Source: Curtobacterium sp. TC1 (GTDB taxonomy: Bacteria > Actinomycetota > Actinomycetes > Actinomycetales > Microbacteriaceae). From it: 64,000 nucleotides of DNA. Where the stretch lies: assembly GCF_019844075.1 (NCBI RefSeq), contig NZ_CP081964.1, positions 1,550,001 to 1,614,000 of the forward strand, written 5' to 3'. A program made the position numbers and the translations under genes. Shown one piece after another: positions 1 to 8,697 of the stretch. A model generated the notes under the pieces. It made no database searches. It worked only from the letters and a program-made list of their open reading frames with translations, and was not told where the DNA came from. Numbering within the stretch: position 1 is the stretch's first letter; every line of letters begins with the position of its first letter.

Positions 1-1946
1 TAGTGGCGAAGGTCGTAGGGATCAACGGCCAGACCAGGCAGGACGAAACTGTCTACGACGCGGCCTGCGGGTCCGGTTCACTGCTTCTGAAAGCCGCAGC
101 TGAGGCGCCCCGCGGCATGACGATCTACGGCCAGGAGAAGGACAACGCGACCTGGGCGCTCGCCCGTATGAACATGATCTTGCACGGCAACGAGACCGCG
201 GAGATTCACAAGGGCGACACGATCACGAGCCCTAAGCTCACGAACGGCAACAGGCTGAGCACCTTCGACTATGTCGTCATGAACCCACCGTTCTCAGTGA
301 AATCATGGTCCAACGGGCTGGACACTGAGTATGGGCGTTTCGAGTACGGCATGCCGCCGGAGAAGAACGGAGACTTCGCCTTTCTGCTGCACGCACTCAC
401 GTCGCTAAAAGCGGAAGGCAAAGCAGCGGTCATCCTGCCGCACGGTGTCCTGTTCCGTGGGAACACGGAGGGGAACATCCGCCGCGAGCTCCTCAAGCGG
501 GGCTTCATCAAGGGAGTCATTGGGCTTCCAGCGAATCTTTTTTATGGCACTGGCATCCCCGCATGCATCGTGATTCTCGATAAGGAGAACGCGGTTAGTC
601 GCACCGACGTCTTTATGGTGGACGCAAGCAAGGGCTTCATCAAAGACGGCAACAAGAACCGTCTTCGCGATCAGGACATCCACAAGATTGTCGACACGTT
701 CAATCGTCAGCTGCCGGTAGATGGCTACTCACGCAAGGTGCCGATGAGCGAGATTGCGGATGAGAAGAACGCCTACAACCTCAACATCCCGCGCTACATC
801 GATAGCTCGGAGCCCGAGGATCTCCAGGACCTCTCAGCTCACCTGCACGGCGGCATCCCGAATCACGACATCGATGCACTGCAGGACTACTGGGATGCGC
901 TGCCCGCGCTGAAGGACGCTCTGTTTGAACCGCTTCGGCAGGGCTACTCAAAGCTCCGGGTCGACCTTTCCGAGGTGCAAGACTACGCGCTCAACCGTGG
1001 CGGTCTCGAGTTCATGCGTGCGGATGTCGAGCAGGTCGTCGATGACTGGTTCGCGGCCCATCGCGCGGCACTGCTTGCGATCGACGCGAACACCAGGCCG
1101 AACGACCTCGTTCGCACCCTCGGCGACGAGCTCCTTGAGCGGTTCAAGACCATGCCGCTGCTTGACGAGTACGACGTCTACCAGCAGCTCATGAGCTACT
1201 GGAACGGGGTCATGCACGACGACATGTACCTGCTCATGACTGAACTCGATAGCGGCGAGACTTGGGCTACTGCCGCCAAGCCGCGCAAGACGATTGAGGA
1301 CAAAGAGCGAAAGCTTTCGGAGGATCCGGACCTCGAGATCGGCGCCGGCCGTAGCAAGACGAAGTTCAAGATGGACCTCGTCCCACCCGACCTGATCGTG
1401 GCTCGCTACCTCGCGGACGAGCAGGCTCATGTCGATGAGCTCAATGCAAAGCTCGAGTCGGCCTCGGTCGCAGTGGTAGGACACGCCGAGGAGCACGGCG
1501 TCGAAGAGGCACTTCTCTCCGAGGCGACCAACGACAAGGGTGTGTACACCAAGCAGCTAGTCAGCGCGGTGATCCGTGAAGCCAACGCGAGCGGCGATTG
1601 CGAGACTCTCGCCTGCGCCAATGCCGCACTTGGCCTCGTGAATGCCGAAGTTGCGGCCAAGAAGGGGGCAAAGGAGGTGCAGGCTGCACTCGACGAGGCG
1701 ACGCTTCAGAAGTACGGCGAGCTCACTGACGAGGATGCGAAGTCAATCGTTCTCGACGACAAGTGGCACGCCACTATTGCGGCGAAGGTCGACAGTGAGG
1801 TCAATGCGTTGACGCTTGCTCTCGTTGCTCGTATCCATCAGCTCGGCGAACGATATGCCGAGACCATCGGTGAAATCGATACACAGCTAAAGAGGCTCGA
1901 AGCTAGGGTAGCGAGCCACATTGCCGCTATGGGGATCGAATCATGA
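1..1946 (+). CDS. hsdM: Type I restriction-modification DNA methyltransferase subunit HsdM (5' end outside window)
   Basis: N6-adenine methyltransferase subunit of a type I R-M enzyme; with HsdS it methylates the host copies of the recognition site. The frame is open at the left edge, so the N-terminal HsdM helical domain lies outside. Visible are the SAM-binding motif I (DAACGSGS, about 57-81) and the catalytic motif IV NPPF at 282-293. The C-terminal part, roughly the last 200 residues, is long, charged and probably coiled-coil; it would dock on HsdS and HsdR. The stop overlaps the hsdS start by ATGA, so the two are translationally coupled. Base composition is clearly lower in GC than genes after 8 kb. 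Family assignment is secure; the sequence specificity cannot be read from this subunit. Confidence 0.95.
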   Translation, partial: VAKVVGINGQTRQDETVYDAACGSGSLLLKAAAEAPRGMTIYGQEKDNATWALARMNMILHGNETAEIHKGDTITSPKLTNGNRLSTFDYVVMNPPFSVKSWSNGLDTEYGRFEYGMPPEKNGDFAFLLHALTSLKAEGKAAVILPHGVLFRGNTEGNIRRELLKRGFIKGVIGLPANLFYGTGIPACIVILDKENAVSRTDVFMVDASKGFIKDGNKNRLRDQDIHKIVDTFNRQLPVDGYSRKVPMSEIADEKNAYNLNIPRYIDSSEPEDLQDLSAHLHGGIPNHDIDALQDYWDALPALKDALFEPLRQGYSKLRVDLSEVQDYALNRGGLEFMRADVEQVVDDWFAAHRAALLAIDANTRPNDLVRTLGDELLERFKTMPLLDEYDVYQQLMSYWNGVMHDDMYLLMTELDSGETWATAAKPRKTIEDKERKLSEDPDLEIGAGRSKTKFKMDLVPPDLIVARYLADEQAHVDELNAKLESASVAVVGHAEEHGVEEALLSEATNDKGVYTKQLVSAVIREANASGDCETLACANAALGLVNAEVAAKKGAKEVQAALDEATLQKYGELTDEDAKSIVLDDKWHATIAAKVDSEVNALTLALVARIHQLGERYAETIGEIDTQLKRLEARVASHIAAMGIES

Positions 1947-3166
1947 ACGCAGTCAGCCAAGTCCTGACGGCAGGCGAGCTGGGGACCTTCCGGGGTGGCA
2001 GCGGCTTTCCTGTGCGATATCAAGGCAAGAAATCCGGGGATCTACCATTCTTCAAGGTTTCCGACATGAACAGTGAAGGCAACGAGCAGTTCATGACGCG
2101 GGCGAACAACTACATCAGCGAAGCCCGGCGCAAGGCGCTAGGCGCAGTCCGCATGCCCAAGCGAGCGATCGTGTTTGCAAAGGTCGGTGCCGCCGTCTTC
2201 CAAGAGCGGAAACGTATCCTTGCCCAAGATAGTTGCATCGACAATAACATGGCTGCCTTCATCGTGGATGAGAGCAAGTTGGACGTTCGCTTCGCGTACC
2301 ACCTTCTGACGGCATTCAGGATGTCGGATCTTGTCGCAGTGGGGGCGCTGCCGTCTTTGAATGGCGGACAACTTCGATCCATTCCGCTGCTTGTGCCCAA
2401 CCAGCTCTCCGAGCAGCGTCAGATTTCATCAACGCTCACCGACGCTGATGATTTGATTAGTGCTCTCGAACGCCTTATCGCCAAGAAGCGAGCAATCAAA
2501 CAGGGCATGTTGCAGCGGCTCCTTAGCGGAAGTACTCGGCTACATGGATTTTCGGATGCGTGGATTTCGAGTCGACTTGGGGCGTTGGGTTCATTCCTCA
2601 AAGGCCGTGGCATCAAACGCGATGACGTTCGAGCGATAGGGGTGCCTTGCATTCGATACGGTGAGATTTACACGGCATTCGGTGACTACACGGATCGAAC
2701 ACGCTCCTTCGTCGCATCCGATGTGGCGGCCTCCGCTGTTCCGCTCCGCCGGGGAGATGTGCTGTTCGCGGGCTCTGGTGAAACTAAGGCTGAGATTGGA
2801 ATGAGTCTGGCGTACGTTGGTGATGAAGAGGCGGTCGCTGGCGGAGACATCGTGATTTTTCGCGGAGAAAGCTTCAACCCGGTATTTCTCGCGTCTCTGC
2901 TGAATACACCATCGATTGCATCGCAAAAGGCCCGTAAGGGGCAGGGGGACGCTGTTGTCCACATCAGCAGCTCAGCTCTCGCAGATTTGCGCATGAGAGT
3001 TCCCGATCGCGATGAGCAGGACGCAATCGCAGCCGTCATCGAGGAAGTGGATCGCGAACTTTCAGCGCTCGACTCTCGACTTGACAAAGCCCGTGCTATC
3101 AAGCAGGGCATGATGCAGCAGCTCCTTACCGGTCGCGTGCGTCTCCCCGCGGAGGTAACAACGTGA
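1943..3166 (+). CDS. hsdS: Type I restriction-modification specificity subunit HsdS
   Basis: DNA-recognition subunit that directs the HsdM/HsdR complex to a bipartite target. The 407 residues show the usual duplicated plan: target-recognition domain 1, a conserved helix around residue 177-200 with core AIKQGMLQRLLSG, target-recognition domain 2, and a second conserved helix near residue 380-402 with core AIKQGMMQQLLTG. The near-identical helices act as the spacer ruler, while the two recognition domains are dissimilar, as expected for an asymmetric site. The start overlaps the hsdM stop and the stop overlaps the next start by 4 bp. This is the most A/T-rich gene of the cassette, as is common for shuffled hsdS alleles. 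The target sequence is not predictable by eye. Confidence 0.95.
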   Translation: MNAVSQVLTAGELGTFRGGSGFPVRYQGKKSGDLPFFKVSDMNSEGNEQFMTRANNYISEARRKALGAVRMPKRAIVFAKVGAAVFQERKRILAQDSCIDNNMAAFIVDESKLDVRFAYHLLTAFRMSDLVAVGALPSLNGGQLRSIPLLVPNQLSEQRQISSTLTDADDLISALERLIAKKRAIKQGMLQRLLSGSTRLHGFSDAWISSRLGALGSFLKGRGIKRDDVRAIGVPCIRYGEIYTAFGDYTDRTRSFVASDVAASAVPLRRGDVLFAGSGETKAEIGMSLAYVGDEEAVAGGDIVIFRGESFNPVFLASLLNTPSIASQKARKGQGDAVVHISSSALADLRMRVPDRDEQDAIAAVIEEVDRELSALDSRLDKARAIKQGMMQQLLTGRVRLPAEVTT

Positions 3167-3888
3167 GCGGCCTAAACAACTCTTGGGCCGCGGAACAATT
3201 GACGGCCTTCATCCACATGACTGAGTGCGTCGTATCGTCCTCTCCTGGCGTCTTCGGCTCGTTCGCCAGAGGACGGGAGGAAGACATCGCCCGTCAAGCT
3301 CAGGTCGTCGCGCAAGACCTCGATCGGGCGACTCCGCAACGGCGGGGGCAGGTGATCGAAGGCGGTCGGAGATGGCAGGGCCTCCGGCAAGCCGCAAGCA
3401 GAGGTCTCGCACAGATTGATCGGGCGCAGGAACTCGACGAGATGCTCGCGGACGATGCGCCGCGAATCTCAGCTGCCGACATCCACCCATGGATCTGGAG
3501 CGGAGCTCGTTCGTTCTGGCAGTCTGGCCACGTCGTTCAGACCGTGCGCGACGCCGTAACTAAGCTCAACGCCGAGACCCAAAACAAGGTCGGGCGCCAA
3601 GAAGTGAGCGAAACAGATCTCTTGAAGCAGTCCTTCTCGCTCGATGAGGCGAAGCCGGGGAGGTTGCGACTGCGACGGATTCCGCCCGAGGATAGCGACA
3701 CGTATCGATCCGCACAGCGCGGGGCGATGGCCTTTGCTGAGGGTGTGTTTGCTGGGATCCGGAACCCGCTCTCGCATGAGGCGGATCAAGAGCTCACCGA
3801 ACAGGTCGCGCTCGAGTACCTAGTAGCCCTGAGCGTGCTCGCGCGGTGGGTCGATGATTCGTTAGTTAAGCACGCAGGGGGAGTGTAA
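3163..3888 (+). CDS. TIGR02391/Ymh family protein with HEPN-like R-x4-H motif, embedded in the hsd operon
   Basis: A 241-residue protein starting at a GTG that overlaps the hsdS stop by 4 bp; its TAA overlaps the hsdR ATG by 1 bp, so it is fully built into the operon. The C-terminal third matches the TIGR02391 (Hypoth_Ymh) pattern, with GIRNPLSHE at about residues 198-206 followed by a long helix. The RNPLSH segment (Arg200, His205) fits the R-x4-6-H signature of HEPN ribonucleases. HEPN nucleases such as PrrC and RloC serve as abortive back-ups beside restriction systems, so a second-line antiviral RNase is a reasonable inference, not a demonstrated role. The N-terminal half has no motif I recognise. 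Confidence 0.8.
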   Translation: MSGLNNSWAAEQLTAFIHMTECVVSSSPGVFGSFARGREEDIARQAQVVAQDLDRATPQRRGQVIEGGRRWQGLRQAASRGLAQIDRAQELDEMLADDAPRISAADIHPWIWSGARSFWQSGHVVQTVRDAVTKLNAETQNKVGRQEVSETDLLKQSFSLDEAKPGRLRLRRIPPEDSDTYRSAQRGAMAFAEGVFAGIRNPLSHEADQELTEQVALEYLVALSVLARWVDDSLVKHAGGV

Positions 3889-6800
3889 TGAGCGCAGTAG
3901 GACAGATCGAGAAGAAGACGCAGGACCGCGTCGTGAAGCTGTTCACCGAGCGGTTGGACTACGACTATTTCGGGGATTGGCACGACGGAAACCGCGCCAC
4001 TGGGATCGAAGTCGATGTCCTGACGCAGAATCTACGCGCTCGCAACTACGACGAGACGCTCATCACTCGCGCTCTGGACCAGCTCCAGAAAGCCGCGGCG
4101 GTTGGCGTTGGTCACAACCTTTACGAGGCGAACCGTGACGTCTATCAGCTGTTGCGCTACGGCGTGAAGGTCAAGGCAGCGGTGGGGGAGTCGACGCAGA
4201 CTGTCTGGTTCATTGACTGGCAGACGCCGTCCGCCAACCACTTCGCCGTTGCGGAGGAAGTGACCGTCCTCGGTCAGCACACGAAGCGCCCGGACATCGT
4301 GCTCTACGTGAACGGGCTGGCGCTCGGGGTGATCGAGCTCAAGCGATCGAAGGTCTCGCTAACTGAAGGTATCCGCCAGTCCATCGGCAACCAAAGCAAG
4401 GATTTCATTCGCCCGTTTTTCTCGACGGTGCAGTACCTCTTCGCGGGCAACGATGCTGAGGGACTTCGCTACGGCGTGATCGATACGCCGGAGAGGTACT
4501 GGCTGGAATGGAAAGAAGACTCCGACGTCGACTCTCCGCTTGACCGCGCGCTATTGCAAATGTGCGCGCAGGACCGCTTCCTCGAACTGATTCACGACTT
4601 CGTCGTCTTCGACAAAGGAGTCAAGAAGGGCCCGCGTCACAATCAGTACTTCGGTGTCAGAGCTGCGCAGCAGCGCATTGCTCGGCGCGAGGGTGGCATC
4701 ATCTGGCACACCCAGGGGTCGGGCAAGAGCCTGACCATGGTCTGGCTGGCGAAGTGGATCCGCGAATCGCAGGTCGGGACCGATCCGCGTGTACTGATCA
4801 TTACGGATCGCACCGAGCTGGACGAGCAGATCGACAATGTCTTCAAGGGTGTCAACGAGTCGATTTATCGGACGAAGAGCGGCGCCGACCTCATCAGTAC
4901 GCTCAACACGTCCGAGGAATGGCTCATCGGGTCGCTCGTGCACAAGTTCCGCAATAGCGGCGACAACGGTGATGCCGACGCGGATGACTACATCGCGGAG
5001 CTGAGCGCTTCGCTCCCGAAAGACTTCCGCGCCAAGGGCAACATCTTTGTGTTTGTCGACGAAGCCCACCGCACGCAATCTGGCCGAATGCACCGCGCCA
5101 TGAAGCAGCTTCTGCCGGACGCAATGTTCATCGGATTTACCGGCACCCCGCTCCTGAAAGCGGACAAGGCGACCAGCATCGAGACCTTCGGCTCGTTCAT
5201 CCACACCTACAAGTTCAATGAGGCTGTCAACGACGGCGTCGTGCTCGACCTACGTTACGAAGCCCGAGACATCGATCAGGCTCTGACGTCGCCGGCCCAT
5301 GTTGATAAGTGGTTCGAGGCCAAGACCAAGGGCATGACGGATCTCTCTCGCGCCGAACTCAAAAAGCGCTGGGGCACCATGCAAAAGGTGGTATCCAGCA
5401 AGTCTCGCGCCGAGCAAATCGTGGCCGACATCCTCTTGGACATGGACACCAAGCCACGGCTGATGGATCGTCGTGGCAATGCCATGCTCGTTGGGGCGAG
5501 CATCTACCAGGCGTGCAAGTTCTATGACCTGTTCGTCGCTGCCGGGTTCAAGGGTAAGTGCGCAATCGTCACGAGCTACCAGCCCAATATCTCAGAGATC
5601 TCCAAAGAAGACTCAGGGGCTGGCAAGACAGAAAAGTTCGCGCAGTACGACACGTACCGTCGCATGCTCGCGGACTACTTCGATGAGTCCGAGGACGCTG
5701 CGATGGGCCGCGTCGAGGAGTTCGAAACCGCAGTCAAGAAGCAATTCGTCGAAGAACCAGGACAGATGCGGCTTCTTATCGTGGTGGATAAGCTGCTAAC
5801 AGGCTTTGACGCGCCGAGCGCGACATATCTGTACATCGATAAGAAGATGCAGGATCATGGCCTCTTCCAGGCGATCTGCCGAGTAAACCGACTTGACGGC
5901 GACGATAAGGATTACGGCTACATCGTCGACTACCGTGACCTCTTCAACTCCCTGGAAAGCGCGATCAATGACTACACGTCGGGCGCGCTTGAAGGCTACG
6001 AGAAGCAGGACATCGAAGGACTTCTCTCTGATCGAATCGAGAAGGCGCAGGAAGACCTTGAGGATGCCCTTGAGCGCATCCGTGCGCTGTGCGAGCCGGT
6101 GCTGCCACCGAAGGGCACAGACCAGTACCGCGCCTACTTCGTCGCGAACGAGGCAGGGAACGCGGCCCAGATCAAGGCCAACGAACCGAAGCGAGTTGAG
6201 CTCTACAAGGCTGTCTCAGCAGTTACCCGCGCATTTACCAACCTCGCGAACGACATGACCGAGGTCGGGTATAGCCCAGCGGATGTCGAGAAGATCAGGA
6301 AAGAGATCGCGCACTACAGCGACGTCCGGGCAGAGGTGAAACTCTCCGCCGGCGAGGACGTCAATTTCAAGGCCTACGAAGCTGATATGCGGTTCCTGCT
6401 CGACACGTACATCAAGGCTGGTGCCTCGCAGGTTGTGTCGGATTTCGAGGACACCGGTCTCATCGATCTCTTCGTCAAGCTCGGTCCGAACGCGCTCGAC
6501 AAGCTCCCCCCCGGTGTCAAGCAGAGCAAGGATGCGGTCGCCGAGGTCATCATCAACAACATGCGCAAGGTGATCATCGACGAGCATGCGCTTAACCCGA
6601 AGTTCTACGACCGGATGAGTGAACTTCTCGACGCAATCCTCGAGGAGCGCCGCAAGCAGGCGCTCGACTACGAGCAGTATCTGGCCAAGATCCTGCAGGC
6701 CGCGCAGCAGCTGGGAACCAAGGACACCGGCAAGACCTATCCATCATGGGCTAAGCACGGAGGGCAGACGGCACTTATGGACACGCTCGATGATGATGCT

Positions 6801-6974
6801 GACCTCGCATTCGCAATCGACTCTGCGATCCGTAACGTGAAGCAGCACGGTTGGATCGATAACCCGATTAAGCAGAAGCAAGTGAAGCGAGCGATCGCAC
6901 GGCTTCTGCCCGCGGGTGATGAGCGGGTGGAAACGCTGTTCGATCTCGTGAGGTCTCGTGATGAGTATCGCTAG
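3888..6974 (+). CDS. hsdR: Type I restriction enzyme HsdR (endonuclease/translocase)
   Basis: Motor and nuclease subunit that translocates and cleaves unmodified DNA. Residue landmarks: an N-terminal PD-(D/E)xK nuclease with Asp136 in RPDIVLY and Glu150-x-Lys152 in VIELKR; Walker A GSGKS at 277-281; Walker B DEAH at 391-394; motif III GFTGTPL soon after; later helicase motifs VDKLLTGFDAP and QAICRVNR; and a C-terminal helical region for HsdM contact. All catalytic residues are present and the length of 1028 is normal, so the enzyme looks intact. The ATG overlaps the previous stop (TAATG), and the end overlaps the downstream peptidase gene by 17 bp. Confidence 0.96.
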   Translation: MSAVGQIEKKTQDRVVKLFTERLDYDYFGDWHDGNRATGIEVDVLTQNLRARNYDETLITRALDQLQKAAAVGVGHNLYEANRDVYQLLRYGVKVKAAVGESTQTVWFIDWQTPSANHFAVAEEVTVLGQHTKRPDIVLYVNGLALGVIELKRSKVSLTEGIRQSIGNQSKDFIRPFFSTVQYLFAGNDAEGLRYGVIDTPERYWLEWKEDSDVDSPLDRALLQMCAQDRFLELIHDFVVFDKGVKKGPRHNQYFGVRAAQQRIARREGGIIWHTQGSGKSLTMVWLAKWIRESQVGTDPRVLIITDRTELDEQIDNVFKGVNESIYRTKSGADLISTLNTSEEWLIGSLVHKFRNSGDNGDADADDYIAELSASLPKDFRAKGNIFVFVDEAHRTQSGRMHRAMKQLLPDAMFIGFTGTPLLKADKATSIETFGSFIHTYKFNEAVNDGVVLDLRYEARDIDQALTSPAHVDKWFEAKTKGMTDLSRAELKKRWGTMQKVVSSKSRAEQIVADILLDMDTKPRLMDRRGNAMLVGASIYQACKFYDLFVAAGFKGKCAIVTSYQPNISEISKEDSGAGKTEKFAQYDTYRRMLADYFDESEDAAMGRVEEFETAVKKQFVEEPGQMRLLIVVDKLLTGFDAPSATYLYIDKKMQDHGLFQAICRVNRLDGDDKDYGYIVDYRDLFNSLESAINDYTSGALEGYEKQDIEGLLSDRIEKAQEDLEDALERIRALCEPVLPPKGTDQYRAYFVANEAGNAAQIKANEPKRVELYKAVSAVTRAFTNLANDMTEVGYSPADVEKIRKEIAHYSDVRAEVKLSAGEDVNFKAYEADMRFLLDTYIKAGASQVVSDFEDTGLIDLFVKLGPNALDKLPPGVKQSKDAVAEVIINNMRKVIIDEHALNPKFYDRMSELLDAILEERRKQALDYEQYLAKILQAAQQLGTKDTGKTYPSWAKHGGQTALMDTLDDDADLAFAIDSAIRNVKQHGWIDNPIKQKQVKRAIARLLPAGDERVETLFDLVRSRDEYR

Positions 6975-7686
6975 CGCGTACCTCACCGTCCGCGGGCTCG
7001 ATATCGAAGTCGTTCGCAAAGACATCAAACACCTACATATCGGGGTCTACCCGCCAGCTGGACGTGTCCGTATTGCGGCGCCGCTTCGCGTCGATGACGA
7101 TCAGATCCGGCTCGCCATTGTTCAGCGTCTTGCGTGGATTCGTCGTCAGAGGATAGAGCTTCAGGATGCTGCCAGGCAGACAACCCGCGAGATGGTGACC
7201 GGTGAATCCCACTATGTGTGGGGAGTGCGCAAGCGGCTCAAAGTTGTCGAGCGACCGGGGCGCGCGAACGTTGAGGTCGACGGGGACAGACTTGCGCTCT
7301 ACGTCGCGGTAGAAACCTCCGCCGACCAACGCCGCAGATATCTCGAGCGGTGGTACCGCGAGCAGCTCGGAGCTGTGGTTCCCGACCTGGTGAGCAAGTG
7401 GGAGCATCGGCTCGGAGTGACGGTCCCCAAGTGGACTATCCGCAAGATGAAGACGAAATGGGGCTCGTGCAACCGCGATACGCACAGTGTCTGGTTCAAC
7501 CTGGAGCTCGCGAAGAAGCACCCCGATTGTCTCGAGTACATCGTGGTGCACGAGCTCACTCACTACTTTGAGGGAAGCCACGGAGGGCGATTCTCGACGC
7601 TCATGGACCGCAACCTTCCTGACTGGCGGCTGCGTCGCGACGAACTGAACGGGGCGCCGCTCGCGGAGGAGGACTGGGAAGTATGA
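6958..7686 (+). CDS. YgjP/SprT-like (DUF45) zinc metallopeptidase of the hsd operon
   Basis: A predicted zinc-dependent hydrolase of 242 residues. The active-site helix VVHELTHYFEGSH carries HExxH plus a downstream His, preceded by the family block KTKWGSCN. Genes of this family frequently sit at the 3' end of type I R-M operons, but their function there is not established. The start is GTG at 6958 or the adjacent ATG at 6961, both inside the 3' end of hsdR, implying coupled translation. The stop is overlapped by ATGA of a broken downstream gene, so the operon once continued. Possible roles include processing of a toxin or partner protein; this is speculation. Confidence 0.85.
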   Translation: MMSIASAYLTVRGLDIEVVRKDIKHLHIGVYPPAGRVRIAAPLRVDDDQIRLAIVQRLAWIRRQRIELQDAARQTTREMVTGESHYVWGVRKRLKVVERPGRANVEVDGDRLALYVAVETSADQRRRYLERWYREQLGAVVPDLVSKWEHRLGVTVPKWTIRKMKTKWGSCNRDTHSVWFNLELAKKHPDCLEYIVVHELTHYFEGSHGGRFSTLMDRNLPDWRLRRDELNGAPLAEEDWEV

Positions 7687-7932
7687 CCGAGCGCGCTCAA
7701 GCGCCCGAAGGCGCAACATACGAGAAACCCGGATCTGCAGGGTGGGATCTCACCGCGCTCACGCCGGAGTTCATCGAGTCCGAGCACGCGTGATACGCCT
7801 AAGCCATCGCCGAGAACTTGAAGAAGGACGATGTCCTGAACATCGCGCTTTCCGGTAGCTACGGCGTCGGCAAGAGCAGCATCTTGGGGCGCGTTGCGGA
7901 CGATCACGAAAACCGCGTGGTCGAGCACTCGC
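7683..7932 (+). pseudogene. Remnant of a YobI-like P-loop NTPase gene, 3' end lost at the cassette boundary
   Basis: An ATG overlapping the peptidase stop opens a frame with LTPEFIESEHA, then TGA at 7791 and TAA at 7800. It continues in the same frame as AIAENLKKDDVLNIALSG followed by SYGVGKSSILGRVADDHENR. The order 'LTP... then IALSGSYGxGKSS' is the N-terminal signature of YobI-family P-loop ATPases, normally over 1,000 residues. Only about 80 codons remain before the sequence becomes antisense murP. The two stops and the truncation make this a dead gene fragment. YobI-like proteins often occur in defence loci, so it was probably the last member of the cassette operon. Confidence 0.7.
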
Positions 7933-8648
7933 TTGAACCGTTCGACATAGGCGGCGAGGATGCCACCCGCCAGACCACCAAGCACACCGCCCTGCCCGGG
8001 CGCCAAGGTCTCGCCGAACACGGTGACGTTCGCGACGCCGGCCGCGACGATGATGCCGCCGACCGCACCGCCGAGGATGGGCGTGCCGCCGAACTCCTTC
8101 GCGGCGTTCATCCCGACGAACACGGCGAGCAGCGACAGGAACTCGCTGGACAGCACACCGAGGAACGGCGTCACCCCGGGCACCCACCCGAGGTTCGTCA
8201 GGATGCCGTTGATCCCGGCGATGAGCCCGCAGGCGATCAGCGCGGGGATGAGCGGGATGAAGATCGCGGAGATCTTCCGGATCGCGCGCATGGTGCGGCC
8301 ATCGGAGCGAGACCGCGCGGAGGCCTTGATCGACGCGCCGCGAGCGGCGAGCTCCTCGGGCGACGCACCAGATCCGCCAGCCGCAGCCGCCGGGGCGGCC
8401 GCGCGCAGGGCCTCCAAGTCGTCGGCCACACGATCGACGAGACCCGGGCCGAGCACGATCTGCAAGTTGGAGCCGGCGGCGATGGCGGCCATGACGCCGT
8501 CGGTGGCCTGCAGCGCAGGCAGGTCGACCGACGCGGGAGACGAAACCTCGACCCGGAGCCGGGTCATGCAGTTCTCGACGTCGGCGATGTTCGCGGAGCC
8601 ACCGACGGAGTCGAGGATCTGCTGGGCGAGTTGCTGTGCATCGGGCAT
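7914..8648 (-). pseudogene. murP: Truncated PTS EIIBC transporter, MurP-like (N-acetylmuramate), cut by the defence cassette
   Basis: Starts at ATG 8648 behind a GAGGAGC ribosome site. Residues 1-85 are an EIIB domain with the phosphorylated cysteine in ENCMTRLRV; a linker follows, then the first part of an EIIC membrane domain (RKISAIFIPLIPALIACG, later EFGGTPILGGAVGG). Homology stops near VERFKRVL at about 7920-7940. Beyond that the open frame runs antisense through the cassette to 7563 and encodes no transporter sequence. A normal EIIBC has about 470-500 residues; about 240 are left. The substrate is inferred from the adjacent murQ and murR. The product cannot be a working permease unless the missing half lies elsewhere. 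Confidence 0.85.
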
Positions 8649-8697
8649 GGGGTGCTCCTCGGGGGAAAGGAAACGAACGGAGGAAAGGCAGAACGGG

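Noticed and set aside
7563..7913. Extension of the murP frame to a 361-codon protein
   Set aside because: The last part is antisense to the peptidase gene and the YobI-like remnant and has no EIIC features; it is an accidental read-through past the junction.
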